In this document: piece after piece, positions 1 to 8,326 of the stretch | How the letters are laid out: each line of letters starts with the position of its first letter | How positions within the stretch are numbered: position 1 is the first letter of the stretch | The notes under the pieces: model-generated | The model's database searches: none | Told to the model about the DNA's origin: nothing | The model's input: the letters and a program-made list of their open reading frames with translations, nothing else | Translations under genes and position numbers: made by a program | Assembly: GCA_944389225.1 (NCBI GenBank) | Contig: CALXLP010000012.1 | Location: 1 to 37,159 of the forward strand | Length of the DNA stretch: 37,159 nt | Direction of reading: 5' to 3' | DNA from: an uncultured Clostridia bacterium | GTDB taxonomy: Bacteria; Bacillota; Clostridia; TANB77; CAG-508

Positions 1-68
1 TATCAAAAAAATTAAATGCAGCTATGGCTTAAGGCTAAATAAAGATTATGCATAGTTTTTATTGAAAG

Positions 69-98
69 CAACTTTTTATTAATAGAAAGTTGTTTTTT
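69..98 (+). terminator. Rho-independent terminator of a gene left of the window
   Basis: CAACTTT (69-75) pairs with AAAGTTG (86-92) across a 10-nt AT loop and is followed by six T. It reads on the + strand, so it probably ends a gene that lies upstream of the window; no coding region is visible in bases 1-68. Confidence 0.6.
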
Positions 99-105
99 GT
101 TTGCT

Positions 106-137
106 AAAAAACCAACTATTTTTACAAATAGTTGGTT
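106..137 (-). terminator. Rho-independent terminator of the AraC-family gene
   Basis: AACCAACTATTT (110-121) pairs perfectly with AAATAGTTGGTT (126-137) with a 4-nt loop. On the minus strand the stem is followed by a T run (complement of 106-111). The stem overlaps the stop codon of the regulator gene. Confidence 0.8.
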
Positions 138-966
138 ATATGACAGCAATATAAATTCTTACTTTCTTAAAATCAATATATTCTTCTATATCTGGTACAT
201 CATCTAAATTATAGCCTGACCCAGGAATAACATTTGCATATATATAATGTGTAAAAACACCTATATCTTTAGCCTTTTTTACTGTTATCTCCTTTTCTAT
301 TTCTAATTCAAATACAAGAAAATTTTTATTCTTAATACTATATTTTTCGCTTCCTTCAAATTCTTCCTTACTTGCAATATAATATGTAACATCACTATTT
401 TCATCATAATCATATACATTGTATTTTACAAGTCCATATGCATTTCCCTTAAAAATATCTCCCTTTGTGTATACACTTTTCCAAAAGTCTGGTGTTTTTT
501 CTGCAAGATTGTATAATTTTGCTTTTTGACTAATTGTATAAAAATCAAAACTAACATTTTCTAATTTTTCAAACTTTAATTCTTTAGGTTCTTCACTTAA
601 TTCTTCAAATGTTAATATTGGAAAATATTTTATATTATCTTTATTTTTATGAATATCTTTGGGCAAAAATCCCATCATTTTTTTAAATGCTCTAGCAAAC
701 GCTTCACCTGAGTCATATTGATATTTTATTGCTACATCTAACACTTTTTCATTATTTTCTAGCAAATCAATTGCGGCCATGCTTAGTCTTCTTTTTCTTA
801 TATATTCTGCCAATGTTATATTTGTAACAAAACTAAATATTCTATGAAGTGTATATTCATTTACCGCTAATATTTTTGCTAACTCTTTATACTCAATTTC
901 TTCTGTTAAGTTTTTTTCTATGTATTCTACCAATTCTTTTAATCGATTATTATTCCCTATATACAT
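136..966 (-). CDS. AraC-family transcriptional regulator with GyrI-like effector-binding domain
   Basis: A 276-residue DNA-binding regulator. Residues about 8-108 form the AraC/XylS double helix-turn-helix: the first HTH spans about 24-50, and the second carries the signature around GEAFARAFKKMMGFLP (about 87-102). The rest (about 115-276) resembles a GyrI-like/SOUL-fold effector-binding domain, as in the Rob/SoxS-like regulators that bind small hydrophobic or drug-like ligands; this part is inferred from the domain order and the closing beta-strand pattern. The ATG at 966 follows GGGGAAG at good spacing and has a near-consensus promoter (1002-1030). It stands alone between its promoter and terminator. 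The next gene is on the opposite strand and may share control, but no operator is visible. The ligand is unknown. Confidence 0.85.
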   Translation of the reverse strand: MYIGNNNRLKELVEYIEKNLTEEIEYKELAKILAVNEYTLHRIFSFVTNITLAEYIRKRRLSMAAIDLLENNEKVLDVAIKYQYDSGEAFARAFKKMMGFLPKDIHKNKDNIKYFPILTFEELSEEPKELKFEKLENVSFDFYTISQKAKLYNLAEKTPDFWKSVYTKGDIFKGNAYGLVKYNVYDYDENSDVTYYIASKEEFEGSEKYSIKNKNFLVFELEIEKEITVKKAKDIGVFTHYIYANVIPGSGYNLDDVPDIEEYIDFKKVRIYIAVI

Positions 967-1001
967 ATTTCTTCCCCATTTTTCATTTTCAATTCTATTT
1001 T

Positions 1002-1030
1002 ATTATATCATTCTTTTTCTTATCGTTCAA
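1002..1030 (-). promoter_or_regulatory. Sigma-A type promoter for the AraC-family gene
   Basis: Minus-strand TTGAAC (complement of 1025-1030) and TATAAT (complement of 1002-1007) are separated by exactly 17 nt and lie about 35 bp before the start codon. Confidence 0.6.
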
Positions 1031-1124
1031 TCATTCCTAAAATAAATGGCTAAAACTTCCATTGTTTTTACTATTCTTTCATGTTACGATAAATATATAT
1101 TTTATGAATAGAGGTGTTTTATTT

Positions 1125-1376
1125 ATGATTAAAATATTAATACAAAATTATAAGAATTTGGATAAAAAGATATCACATATTTTGAAAATTGGTCTTTCTT
1201 TTTCTTTCATCATTTGTTTACTTTCAGCAATGGTTTTACTTACATATATGCTATTTTTTACATATCCAATTATTTATTATATAGGAATTTTAGGTATCGT
1301 ATTGGGATTAAACTCTGCTATGAGTTTTATTATTTCAGCTACGATTATTGATGATGTAAAAAAGGAAAGTTTTTAA
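1125..1376 (+). CDS. Small two-helix membrane protein of unknown function
   Basis: I do not recognise this 83-residue protein. It has a short basic N-terminus (MIKILIQNYKNLDKK), two hydrophobic segments (about residues 22-46 and 50-72) and a charged C-tail ending DDVKKESF, so both termini are probably cytoplasmic. I chose the ATG at 1125 because GAGGTG at 1111-1116 sits 8 nt upstream. The frame opens at an ATG at 1062, but that start has no ribosome binding site and would add 21 residues of poor composition. It is monocistronic, divergent from the AraC-family regulator and ends in a strong terminator. A membrane target of the neighbouring regulator is possible but only inferred from position. 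Confidence 0.6.
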   Translation: MIKILIQNYKNLDKKISHILKIGLSFSFIICLLSAMVLLTYMLFFTYPIIYYIGILGIVLGLNSAMSFIISATIIDDVKKESF

Positions 1377-1408
1377 AAGTCTTAGAATATATGCTCTAAG
1401 ACTTTTTT
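1375..1408. terminator. Bidirectional terminator between convergent genes
   Basis: AAAAGTCTTAGA (1375-1386) pairs perfectly with TCTAAGACTTTT (1395-1406), loop 8 nt. The A-start and T-end let it work on both strands, for the small membrane protein (+) and the GLUG protein (-, stop at 1416). Confidence 0.8.
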
Positions 1409-1415
1409 ATATTTT

Positions 1416-2936
1416 TTATTTCAAAATAGGATATCCTTTTTCTTTTAGTTTCCAATAATCTAAATCTTCACCCTCTAATTTAAATGTATTTAGGTCATTT
1501 ACAAACTCTTGACTTTGCATATAACTTTTTTCTAAAAATTTAGCATTAATGTAATCATCATTAATTTTCTCTCCATTAACCAGGCAAGACCAGCCTGATG
1601 TACCTACCTTTAAATCTAATTCTGAAAGAATATATGAATTTTTTATTTCTAAACTTGCAGAAACCATACTTCTAAATAAGCCATATATACCTCCCGTATT
1701 CCCATTTGCTTGTCCTAACTTTTCTGTCACACTTATTTTTCCAGTATTATAACAATTATATATTTTTCCATTACTATATCCGGCACCATCGCTATTTAAG
1801 TATCCTATCATACCACCTGCATTACCATTTCTAGTTTCTACCATTGCTTGATTCGAAGAATTATATATATATACTTCTTGATTCGAACTATCATTTGGCG
1901 CATACGCACAACCTACTATTCCACCTACATTAGTAGAGTTTTTTCCTAATATATTTCCTAAATTTTCGCAATTAATTATTTTTAATTCCTTTCCATACTC
2001 GTAATAACCTATAATTCCTCCTGCTCCTCTTCCTTCACCATGTATATTACACTTATTTTTCAATCTTACACAAGTAACATTTAAACTTCCGATGCCAATT
2101 ATTCCTCCTGCTGAATTCCCTAATATATTTCCTGATATTTCTAGATTACTAATTTCTGCATTCGATACACCTGAGAATAATCCTACATTTTTTGTCGTGC
2201 CAGTATAATCTATATAAATATTATCTACTTTATAATCTTGCCCATTAAAGTGTCCTGAAAAATTTGCAATTGGTTTAAATCCTTTTCCTGTTTGCATCTC
2301 CTGTATTAAAGAATCAGTTACATTGTCTTCATTCACATCTCCATAATCTATTCTTTCACTATCAGCATATGAATATTTAGATTTAAAATTTAAATTTCTA
2401 CATAATATTATTTCAGAATTTAGATATGTATTATAATTATCATACCATTCAAGCAAATCTTCTATACACCATATCTCATATGGTTTTTCTTCACTTCCAT
2501 CTAATGTTTCTCCATCCTTTCCAGTTGTAATATCTCCTGGATTTTTATCTTTAATAATATCTTGTGCTTCTCCTACATTCCCATCCTTATCCACCATATA
2601 ATATCGATTAGATTCATTAAATACAACTTCAAATTCATCGCCTATATCTGTTGCTTCTGTTTTTCCTTCTCCTGTTTCTCTATTTAATTGTTTTTGCAAT
2701 TCACTTTCTTCAATGTTTCCATACTTATTATTCCCCATTGCTTGTACTGTTGCTTTTTCTACTATCTCTTTTTCATTAGCAATCTCTGTTTCTTCTTTTG
2801 CTCGTCCTGCATTTCCTATAATCCCATTATCTCCTGTTATCGCACTTATGGTAATTCCAGCTAAAATTAATAATACGATTATTGTAATAACTAAAGCCAA
2901 CAATGTGATACCTGTTTCATTTTCTTTTTTCATCAT
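1416..2936 (-). CDS. Secreted pseudopilin-like protein with GLUG-type repeats
   Basis: A 506-residue surface protein. The N-terminus has a short basic leader, a Gly before ITLLALVITIIV and a long hydrophobic helix to about residue 34. This resembles a type IV prepilin or type II pseudopilin signal cut by a prepilin peptidase, but the usual Glu at +5 of the mature protein is absent (Ala here). Residues about 45-160 are charged linker. From about 225 to 430 there are at least five Gly-rich repeats of the form GGIIGYY / GGIVGCA / GGMIGYL, typical of GLUG-motif beta-solenoids in adhesins. A ribosome binding site (AGGAG) precedes ATGATG; the second ATG has the better spacing (7 nt). No pilus assembly genes lie nearby, so the export or assembly machinery must be encoded elsewhere. 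The adhesive role is inferred. Confidence 0.75.
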   Translation of the reverse strand: MMKKENETGITLLALVITIIVLLILAGITISAITGDNGIIGNAGRAKEETEIANEKEIVEKATVQAMGNNKYGNIEESELQKQLNRETGEGKTEATDIGDEFEVVFNESNRYYMVDKDGNVGEAQDIIKDKNPGDITTGKDGETLDGSEEKPYEIWCIEDLLEWYDNYNTYLNSEIILCRNLNFKSKYSYADSERIDYGDVNEDNVTDSLIQEMQTGKGFKPIANFSGHFNGQDYKVDNIYIDYTGTTKNVGLFSGVSNAEISNLEISGNILGNSAGGIIGIGSLNVTCVRLKNKCNIHGEGRGAGGIIGYYEYGKELKIINCENLGNILGKNSTNVGGIVGCAYAPNDSSNQEVYIYNSSNQAMVETRNGNAGGMIGYLNSDGAGYSNGKIYNCYNTGKISVTEKLGQANGNTGGIYGLFRSMVSASLEIKNSYILSELDLKVGTSGWSCLVNGEKINDDYINAKFLEKSYMQSQEFVNDLNTFKLEGEDLDYWKLKEKGYPILK

Positions 2937-3165
2937 ACCTCTCCTTTTCCTTTGTTTTTACACAATTCATCCACTCTAGGTTGTTTCTTTTAGTTTTTTA
3001 CTTAAAGAAATTTTTAAATTCGCAAAAGCATTGTAATCATTAGCTTTGTATTCTTTTACTTTTTCTTTTCTTATTTATTTTTGCTCATAAATTTCCTTTC
3101 AGCTTTTTTACAATTTTTATTGATATTTAAATCATTTATTGATATAATTTGAATAGTTTTTAGGT

Positions 3166-3194
3166 CTTAGAGTAAAAAACTCTAGGATTTTTTT
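3166..3194 (+). terminator. Terminator-like hairpin without an upstream + strand gene
   Basis: TAGAGT (3168-3173) pairs with ACTCTA (3179-3184), extended by two weaker pairs, and is followed by a run of seven T. Nothing coding on the + strand precedes it, since 2937-3165 is the upstream region of the minus-strand GLUG gene. It may insulate aspS from upstream read-through or be a remnant of a lost gene. Confidence 0.45.
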
Positions 3195-3205
3195 ATGTAT
3201 ATTTC

Positions 3206-3234
3206 TTGACAAAATTACATAAACTGTGTAAAAT
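3206..3234 (+). promoter_or_regulatory. Sigma-A promoter of aspS
   Basis: Perfect TTGACA (3206-3211), 17-nt spacer, TAAAAT (3229-3234). The predicted transcript start near 3241 is directly before the T-box leader. Confidence 0.8.
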
Positions 3235-3240
3235 AGTAGT

Positions 3241-3473
3241 TAACATTTTAAAATATGTTTGCGTTTGTACAATGAAAGCAGTTAGAAGTTACTTTTAGAG
3301 AATAAGGGTCACCGGCTGAAAGCCCTTTAAGGTCAACCTAAACTTGTGAAACACATTGGAGCAATTTTTAATAAAGTGGAAAATTAGATGGATACATACA
3401 TTTATTTAATTTTCAAGCTGGGTGGTACCGCGGATTTATTTCGTCCCTGCAATTTTGCAAAGGGCGTTTTTTT
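3241..3473 (+). promoter_or_regulatory. T-box riboswitch (leader of aspS)
   Basis: This leader senses uncharged tRNA and controls transcription termination before aspS. The invariant T-box GGGTGGTACCGCGG is at 3420-3433. The terminator follows (CGTCCCTGCA 3442-3451 with TGCAAAGGGCG 3456-3466, then seven T). Stem I can be drawn: CAATG (3270-3274) pairs with CATTG (3354-3358), and AAGTT (3286-3290) with AACTT (3341-3345). Between them, the 3' side of the specifier loop reads GTGA-AAC-A (3346-3353). By spacing to the conserved GGAGC the specifier is AAC (3350-3352), an Asn codon. No GAC or GAU Asp codon is present in this loop. See findings. Confidence 0.93.
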
Positions 3474-3521
3474 GTACCCTTTTTCGGTACAAATTATGCT
3501 CTAACAAATTTAAAGTAGGTA

Positions 3522-3645
3522 AAGTTGAAAAATAATTACAATTTTGGCGTCGTCAAACTTCATTCGAAATTTAATCAACGTACACAAGTACGCCTCATAA
3601 ATTTCAAACTCGTTTTCCTAGCCAAAATTTAATTCTTTTCCAACT
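3522..3645. repeat. 124-nt imperfect palindrome between the T-box terminator and aspS
   Basis: The two arms (about 3522-3582 and 3587-3645) match over most of their length, with the tip ACGTAC-acaa-GTACG and well-conserved outer ends (AGTTG...CAACT, AATTTTGGC...GCCAAAATT). It is not part of the T-box consensus and would be transcribed in the 5' UTR of aspS. It looks like a dispersed intergenic palindrome or a miniature element. No second full copy is obvious in this window. Confidence 0.65.
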
Positions 3646-3677
3646 GGATTTATACCTTAAGAAAGGAATGAGTAAAT

Positions 3678-5435
3678 ATGAATGAGTACAGAACACACAA
3701 CTGTAACGAAATCACATTAGATGATGTGGGAAAACAAGTTAGAATTAGTGGATGGGTTCAAACCATCAGAGATTTAGGAGGTTTGGTTTTCTTAGATATT
3801 CGTGATATGTATGGAATTACACAAGTTGTTACTTCAGGAAAAGCTGAAGATGTGGATTTTGCTTCACATATTCCAATTGAATCTACAGTAACTGTATATG
3901 GTACAGTAAAAAAACGTGATGAAGAAACCATTAACCCAAAACTAAAAACTGGTTTGGTAGAAATTCGAATTGAAGATATTAAAATTTTAGGTAAAAGAAC
4001 ACAAAATCTTCCTTTTGAAATTAATACAAATCAAGAAATTAGAGAAGATTTAAGATTACAATATCGTTTCTTAGATTTACGAAATGATCGATTAAAAAAC
4101 AATTTAATATTAAGAGCTAATGTTATTCAATTTTTGAGAACAGAAATGATTGAGCAAGGATTTTTAGAAGTCCAAACTCCAATCCTTACAAGTTCTTCAC
4201 CAGAAGGTGCTAGAGATTATTTAGTTCCAAGTAGATTACACCCTGGAAAATTTTATGCTCTACCACAAGCCCCTCAACAATTTAAACAATTATTGATGGT
4301 TTCTGGTATTGATAAATATTTTCAAATTGCACCATGTTTTAGAGATGAAGATGCAAGAGCTGATAGAGCTCCTGGTGAATTCTATCAATTAGATATGGAA
4401 ATGAGTTTTGCAACACAAGAAGATGTATTTCAAGCAATAGAGCCTGTTATTTACAACACATTTAAAAAGTTTTCTGATAAAGAAATTGCAGAATATCCAT
4501 TTCCAAGAATTCCATATAAAGAGGCTATGTTAAAATATGGAACAGATAAACCTGACTTAAGAAATCCTTTAGAAATTGTTGATGTTACAGATGTTTTTGA
4601 ACATGTAGATTTACGTGCTTTCCAAGGAAAAATTGTTAGAATTATTTCTACACATGATGTAGCTGACCAACCAAGAAGCTTTTTTGAAGGTATGACAGAT
4701 TATGCTATAAAAGATTTAAAAGCCAAAGGATTAGCATGGCTAAGAATTTTAGATGATGAAAGTTTCCAAGGACCTATTGCCAAATTCATACCTGATGATG
4801 CTAGAATTGAAATGTGCAAAAGAACCAATTCAAAACCAGGAGATTGTTTATTCTTTATTGCTGAAGTTCCTGGTGTTGTTGAAACTTTATCTGGACAAAT
4901 TAGAGATGAACTTGGAAAAAGACTTGGTCTAATTGATAACAATGTTTTCAAATTTTGTTGGATTATTGATTTTCCAATGTTTGAACTTGATGAACATGGA
5001 AAAATCAGCTTTAGTCACAACCCATTTTCTATGCCACAAGGTGGTTTGGAGGCATTAGAAAATGAAAATCCATTAGATATTTTAGCTTATCAATATGATA
5101 TTGTATGTAATGGAATTGAACTTTCTTCTGGTGCTGTTAGAAACCATGATATAGATATCATGTTAAAAGCCTTTACAATGGCTGGCTATACAGAAGAAGA
5201 AGTAAAAAATAAATTTGGTGCTTTATATAAAGCCTTTCAATTTGGTGCTCCACCACATGCTGGTATTGCACCTGGAATTGACAGAATGCTTATGTTATTA
5301 TCTGATTCTGACACCATTAGAGAGGTAATTGCATTCCCATTAAATAGTAAAGCTCAAGACTTAATGATGGGTGCACCAGGTAATGTCAGACGTGATCAAT
5401 TACGAGATGTTCATATTATCGTTGATGAAAAATAA
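3678..5435 (+). CDS. aspS: Aspartyl-tRNA synthetase
   Basis: A class IIb synthetase of 585 residues, normal for the bacterial-type enzyme; it attaches Asp to tRNA(Asp) in the cytosol. The N-terminal OB-fold anticodon domain spans about residues 1-105 (GWVQTIRDLGGLVFLDIRD). Class II motif 1 lies about 140-190, motif 2 contains FRDEDARADR, the bacterial GAD insertion is about 290-410, and motif 3 is near the end (GIAPGIDRM). The ATG at 3678 follows AAAGGAATGAG. An overlapping ATG at 3668 opens a frame of only five codons. It is transcribed alone behind a T-box. The OB-fold has Leu in RDLGG, where non-discriminating Pseudomonas-type enzymes carry His as I remember it. That would fit an Asp-specific enzyme and conflicts with the apparent Asn specifier of the leader. 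Confidence 0.97.
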   Translation: MNEYRTHNCNEITLDDVGKQVRISGWVQTIRDLGGLVFLDIRDMYGITQVVTSGKAEDVDFASHIPIESTVTVYGTVKKRDEETINPKLKTGLVEIRIEDIKILGKRTQNLPFEINTNQEIREDLRLQYRFLDLRNDRLKNNLILRANVIQFLRTEMIEQGFLEVQTPILTSSSPEGARDYLVPSRLHPGKFYALPQAPQQFKQLLMVSGIDKYFQIAPCFRDEDARADRAPGEFYQLDMEMSFATQEDVFQAIEPVIYNTFKKFSDKEIAEYPFPRIPYKEAMLKYGTDKPDLRNPLEIVDVTDVFEHVDLRAFQGKIVRIISTHDVADQPRSFFEGMTDYAIKDLKAKGLAWLRILDDESFQGPIAKFIPDDARIEMCKRTNSKPGDCLFFIAEVPGVVETLSGQIRDELGKRLGLIDNNVFKFCWIIDFPMFELDEHGKISFSHNPFSMPQGGLEALENENPLDILAYQYDIVCNGIELSSGAVRNHDIDIMLKAFTMAGYTEEEVKNKFGALYKAFQFGAPPHAGIAPGIDRMLMLLSDSDTIREVIAFPLNSKAQDLMMGAPGNVRRDQLRDVHIIVDEK

Positions 5436-5447
5436 CGTTATATACGT

Positions 5448-5476
5448 AAAAGAGACTTCGCAATGAAGTCTCTTTT
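5448..5476. terminator. Bidirectional terminator between aspS and the HU gene
   Basis: AAAAGAGACTTC pairs with GAAGTCTCTTTT around a 5-nt loop (gcaat), with T runs on both strands. Confidence 0.85.
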
Positions 5477-5512
5477 TCATATATTCATATATTTATATAT
5501 ACATTAATCTAA

Positions 5513-5791
5513 TTATTTTTTGTTTACTAAATCTTTTAATGCTTTACCAGCTTTGAATACTGGAGCTTTTGATGCAGGTATTTTGATTTCTTCTTTAGTT
5601 TGTGGGTTTCTACCTTTTCTAGCTGCTCTTTTTCTTACTTCGAAAGATCCAAATCCAACTAATTGAACTTTATCTCCTTCTTTTAAAGCATTTGTTACAA
5701 CTTCTACGAATGCATTTACTGCTTCTTCAGCTGCTTTTTTTGTGTCACCTGTTTTTGCAGCTACTGCTGCGATTAATTCAGCTTTGTTCAT
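5513..5791 (-). CDS. hup: HU-family DNA-binding protein
   Basis: A 92-residue nucleoid protein that binds and bends double-stranded DNA as a dimer. The family signature around residues 46-65 ([20 protein letters not shown]) forms the beta-arm with its Arg-rich tip. The N-terminus [15 protein letters not shown] is typical of the HU dimerisation helices. The length is standard. The start is fixed by a strong AGGAGG 7 nt before the ATG. It is monocistronic and converges with aspS on a shared terminator. The 5' leader carries an inverted repeat (5822-5855). Confidence 0.97.
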   Translation of the reverse strand: MNKAELIAAVAAKTGDTKKAAEEAVNAFVEVVTNALKEGDKVQLVGFGSFEVRKRAARKGRNPQTKEEIKIPASKAPVFKAGKALKDLVNKK

Positions 5792-5821
5792 TTAAATTAC
5801 CTCCTATAAGTATAATGTTAT

Positions 5822-5855
5822 GTACTTTTATTGCTTAGAACGGCAATAAATGTAC
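5822..5855 (-). other. Inverted repeat in the leader of the HU gene
   Basis: GTACTTTTATTGC (5822-5834) faces GCAATAAATGTAC (5843-5855): GTAC and ATTGC arms match with a small internal mismatch, loop 8 nt. It lies 30-65 bp before the start codon, so it could be a 5' UTR hairpin or an operator. There is no direct evidence for either. Confidence 0.4.
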
Positions 5856-5911
5856 TACTATATAAATTTATTCGCCAAAAATATATAAAATCCTTCTTTT
5901 TTTCTGAAATT

Positions 5912-7550
5912 TTAATATATTTTTAACTTTTCTAATATCATACAAATTTTATCTCCTGCAGGTAGCATTTTTATTTCTTGCTTTGAAAATACATGTAATA
6001 CAACCACTGCCAATGCATAGATAATGATTGCAGATATTATTGCTATTATTGTAGCCAAAGTTTCTGTAATTATTCCTAAAAGTGAAGAATATATAAAATA
6101 TGAGCAAATTCCCATAATGATTGTTGCTAGTATTGGTTTTATAACAAATCTTCTTACTCCTAATTTCAATTTTATTGTTCTCTTTAAAGCTGTGATTGAT
6201 ATCATAAATGCCACTAAATGACATGCTACTGATGCGATAGCCGCTCCATTAACACCTATTGAAGGTATTGGAACTAAAATTAAGTTTAAAATCAATTTAA
6301 CAATCACACCGGCATCCTAAAGCAATTGCTGGTACTCTTAATTTTCCATATCCCTGTAAAATAGAGTTGATTGTTTGATCTAATATTGTAAAAATAATTG
6401 TTAATGCACTAATTTGTAAGACTAGTGTTCCTGAACTTGCATTTGGATATAATAAATTTAATATTGGTCCAGCAAATATACACATTCCCACTGTACATGG
6501 AAGTCCAATTAGCATGGACATTAATAATGTAAATGTTGATTTTTGTTTTATTGATTTATAATCTTTTATTGCTTTAGCTGCTGATATTGCTGGAACTAAT
6601 GCCGTCGCGAAGGCAACATTAAATGATAATGGTAAACTTGTTAAAGTATCTACCTTTCCTCCTAAGATTCCATATTGTGTAACAGCCATATCTTCACTCA
6701 TAAATTGTTTTAGACTTCTTACAACTGTAAAAGAGTCTATGTTTTTATTTAATGAAGACATAATGGCTGTCAATGCGATTGGAATAGAAACTAACAAAAT
6801 CTTTTTTACAATATTTCTAACTCTTTCATATTTATAATTAACAGTTTCTCTTATTTCTGAAGCAATTTCTTTTCTTCTCGTTTTATAGAATAAATATAAA
6901 TATCCAAATCCTACAAATGTTGCAAGTGTTGTAGCAAGTGTTGCTCCTCCTGCCATCCATACAGTGGATGTATTAGAAATAATAGCAACAATTTCTACTA
7001 ATATAATGGTAAGTGTTGTTTTAAAAATTTGTTCCAATGTTTGTGACCTTGCTGTTACTTTTAGGTTTTGTCTTCCGTTAAAATATCCTCTCATAACTGA
7101 TGAAATTGCCACAAAAAATACGGCTGGTGATAATGCTACCATTGTCATCTCTGCATCTGGAATTTGTAACCATTGATTTGCAATTAAACCTGCTCCAAAA
7201 AATAGCATTAAACTTCCAATTAAACCAATAACCGCAAAAGTAGCAAATGCAATTTTAAAAATTCGATAAGCACCTTTATGGTCACCTACTGCTACTCTTT
7301 CTGATACTAATTTTGATATAGCATTTGGTACACCTGTAGAAGAAATGGTTAATAATACTGCATAAATTTGATAACTTGCTGAAACAATTCCATTTCCTTG
7401 ATCTCCAAATCCTTCTCTATTTGTTAAATATAAATTATATACAAGTCCAAGCAGTTTTATTAGCAATTGTGAGAATATCAATGTAATAATCCCCTGCATA
7501 AAAGTTTCTTTTTTCCCTTTAGAAACTTTTTTTTCTGCTGTATCTGTCAT
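5912..7550 (-). pseudogene. SpoVB/MurJ-type polysaccharide (lipid) flippase, frameshifted
   Basis: A polytopic membrane protein of the MATE-like/MOP flippase superfamily (polysaccharide biosynthesis, SpoVB group), which moves lipid-linked cell-wall or spore-cortex precursors across the membrane. The first 413 or so codons (from 7550, good GGAGG site) run as a typical N-terminus with repeated hydrophobic helices. The frame is then lost after VPAIALG at about 6314 and stops at 6297-6299. The remaining 130 residues continue in another frame from GVIVKLILNLILVPIP to 5912. Removing one base (A6314 on the + strand) restores a smooth LGAGVIVKL junction and a protein of about 545 residues, the usual family size. 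The change is not in a homopolymer, so it is a real mutation or an assembly error. No other copy is in this window. Confidence 0.88.
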
Positions 7551-7741
7551 TTAATCCCTCCTGTTTTCATACATGATTTTTATTTATATATCGTTTACTT
7601 ATGTACAAACTATAATATTATTTTTTCTTTTTTACGGCTTCTTTTTTGTTATTTTATATATGTTTCTTTTTAATTGTACGAATTAATTATAAATTTAATT
7701 ACTAAATTATTCAATACTTTTGAATTTTTTTCTTAAAATTA

Positions 7742-7770
7742 TTGACATTTTCGCTTTTTTGTATTAAAAT
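7742..7770 (+). promoter_or_regulatory. Sigma-A promoter of rplM-rpsI
   Basis: Perfect TTGACA (7742-7747), 17-nt spacer, TAAAAT (7765-7770). The transcript would start near 7777, leaving a leader of about 110 nt. Confidence 0.8.
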
Positions 7771-7800
7771 TATTTAGCAATTATATATTTATTAGTTAGA

Positions 7801-7852
7801 TATGATTTAAATATAAAATCTCTCCCCGGTGGTTTTAGATTTAAATTTCATA
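7801..7852 (+). promoter_or_regulatory. Leader hairpin upstream of rplM (possible L13 autoregulatory leader)
   Basis: Bases 7801-7817 pair with 7833-7852 (TATGA-TTTAAAT-TAAAA with a 2-nt bulge and one mismatch), capped by the C/G-rich loop TCTCCCCGGTGG. Firmicutes are known to have structured L13 leaders bound by the ribosomal protein. Position and shape fit, but I cannot confirm the consensus. Confidence 0.45.
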
Positions 7853-7887
7853 TATAAAATTTATAATAATAGGAGGGTATTATCATC

Positions 7888-8325
7888 ATGAATAATACAA
7901 CATATAGCGCAAAAGCAAATGAAGTAGAAAGTAAATGGTATATTATTGATGCAGCCAACAAACCACTTGGTAGAGTTGCTACAGAAGCTGCAAAATTATT
8001 AAGAGGAAAACACAAACCAACATACACACCTAATATTGATATGGGTGATCATGTTATTATCCTTAATTGTAAAGATGTTATCTTAACAGGTAACAAATTA
8101 AATCAAAAAGTTTATAGACATCATTCTGGTTATATTGGAGGAATGAAAGAAGTTCCTGCAAAAGTAATGCTTGAAAAAAATCCTGAAAAAGCTATGACAT
8201 TAGCTATCAAAGGAATGTTACCACATACATCTTTAGGTAGAAAAATGGCTAAAAAATTAAGAGTTTATGCTGGTAGTGAGCATGAAAACCAAGCACAAAA
8301 ACCAGAAGTATGGGAGGTAAAATAA
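7888..8325 (+). CDS. rplM: 50S ribosomal protein L13 (uL13)
   Basis: A 145-residue ribosomal protein that binds 23S rRNA early in 50S assembly. Visible family features are [19 protein letters not shown] near the N-terminus, [10 protein letters not shown] (about residues 74-83) and the [20 protein letters not shown] block (about 111-130). AGGAGG sits 10 nt before the ATG. It is the first gene of the universal rplM-rpsI operon; rpsI begins one base after its stop codon. Confidence 0.98.
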   Translation: MNNTTYSAKANEVESKWYIIDAANKPLGRVATEAAKLLRGKHKPTYTPNIDMGDHVIILNCKDVILTGNKLNQKVYRHHSGYIGGMKEVPAKVMLEKNPEKAMTLAIKGMLPHTSLGRKMAKKLRVYAGSEHENQAQKPEVWEVK

Positions 8326-8326
8326 T

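Noticed and set aside
3181..3481. Possible small ORFs or ncRNA other than a T-box in the aspS leader
   Set aside because: The GGGTGGTACCGCGG element, stem I helices and terminator account for the whole stretch.
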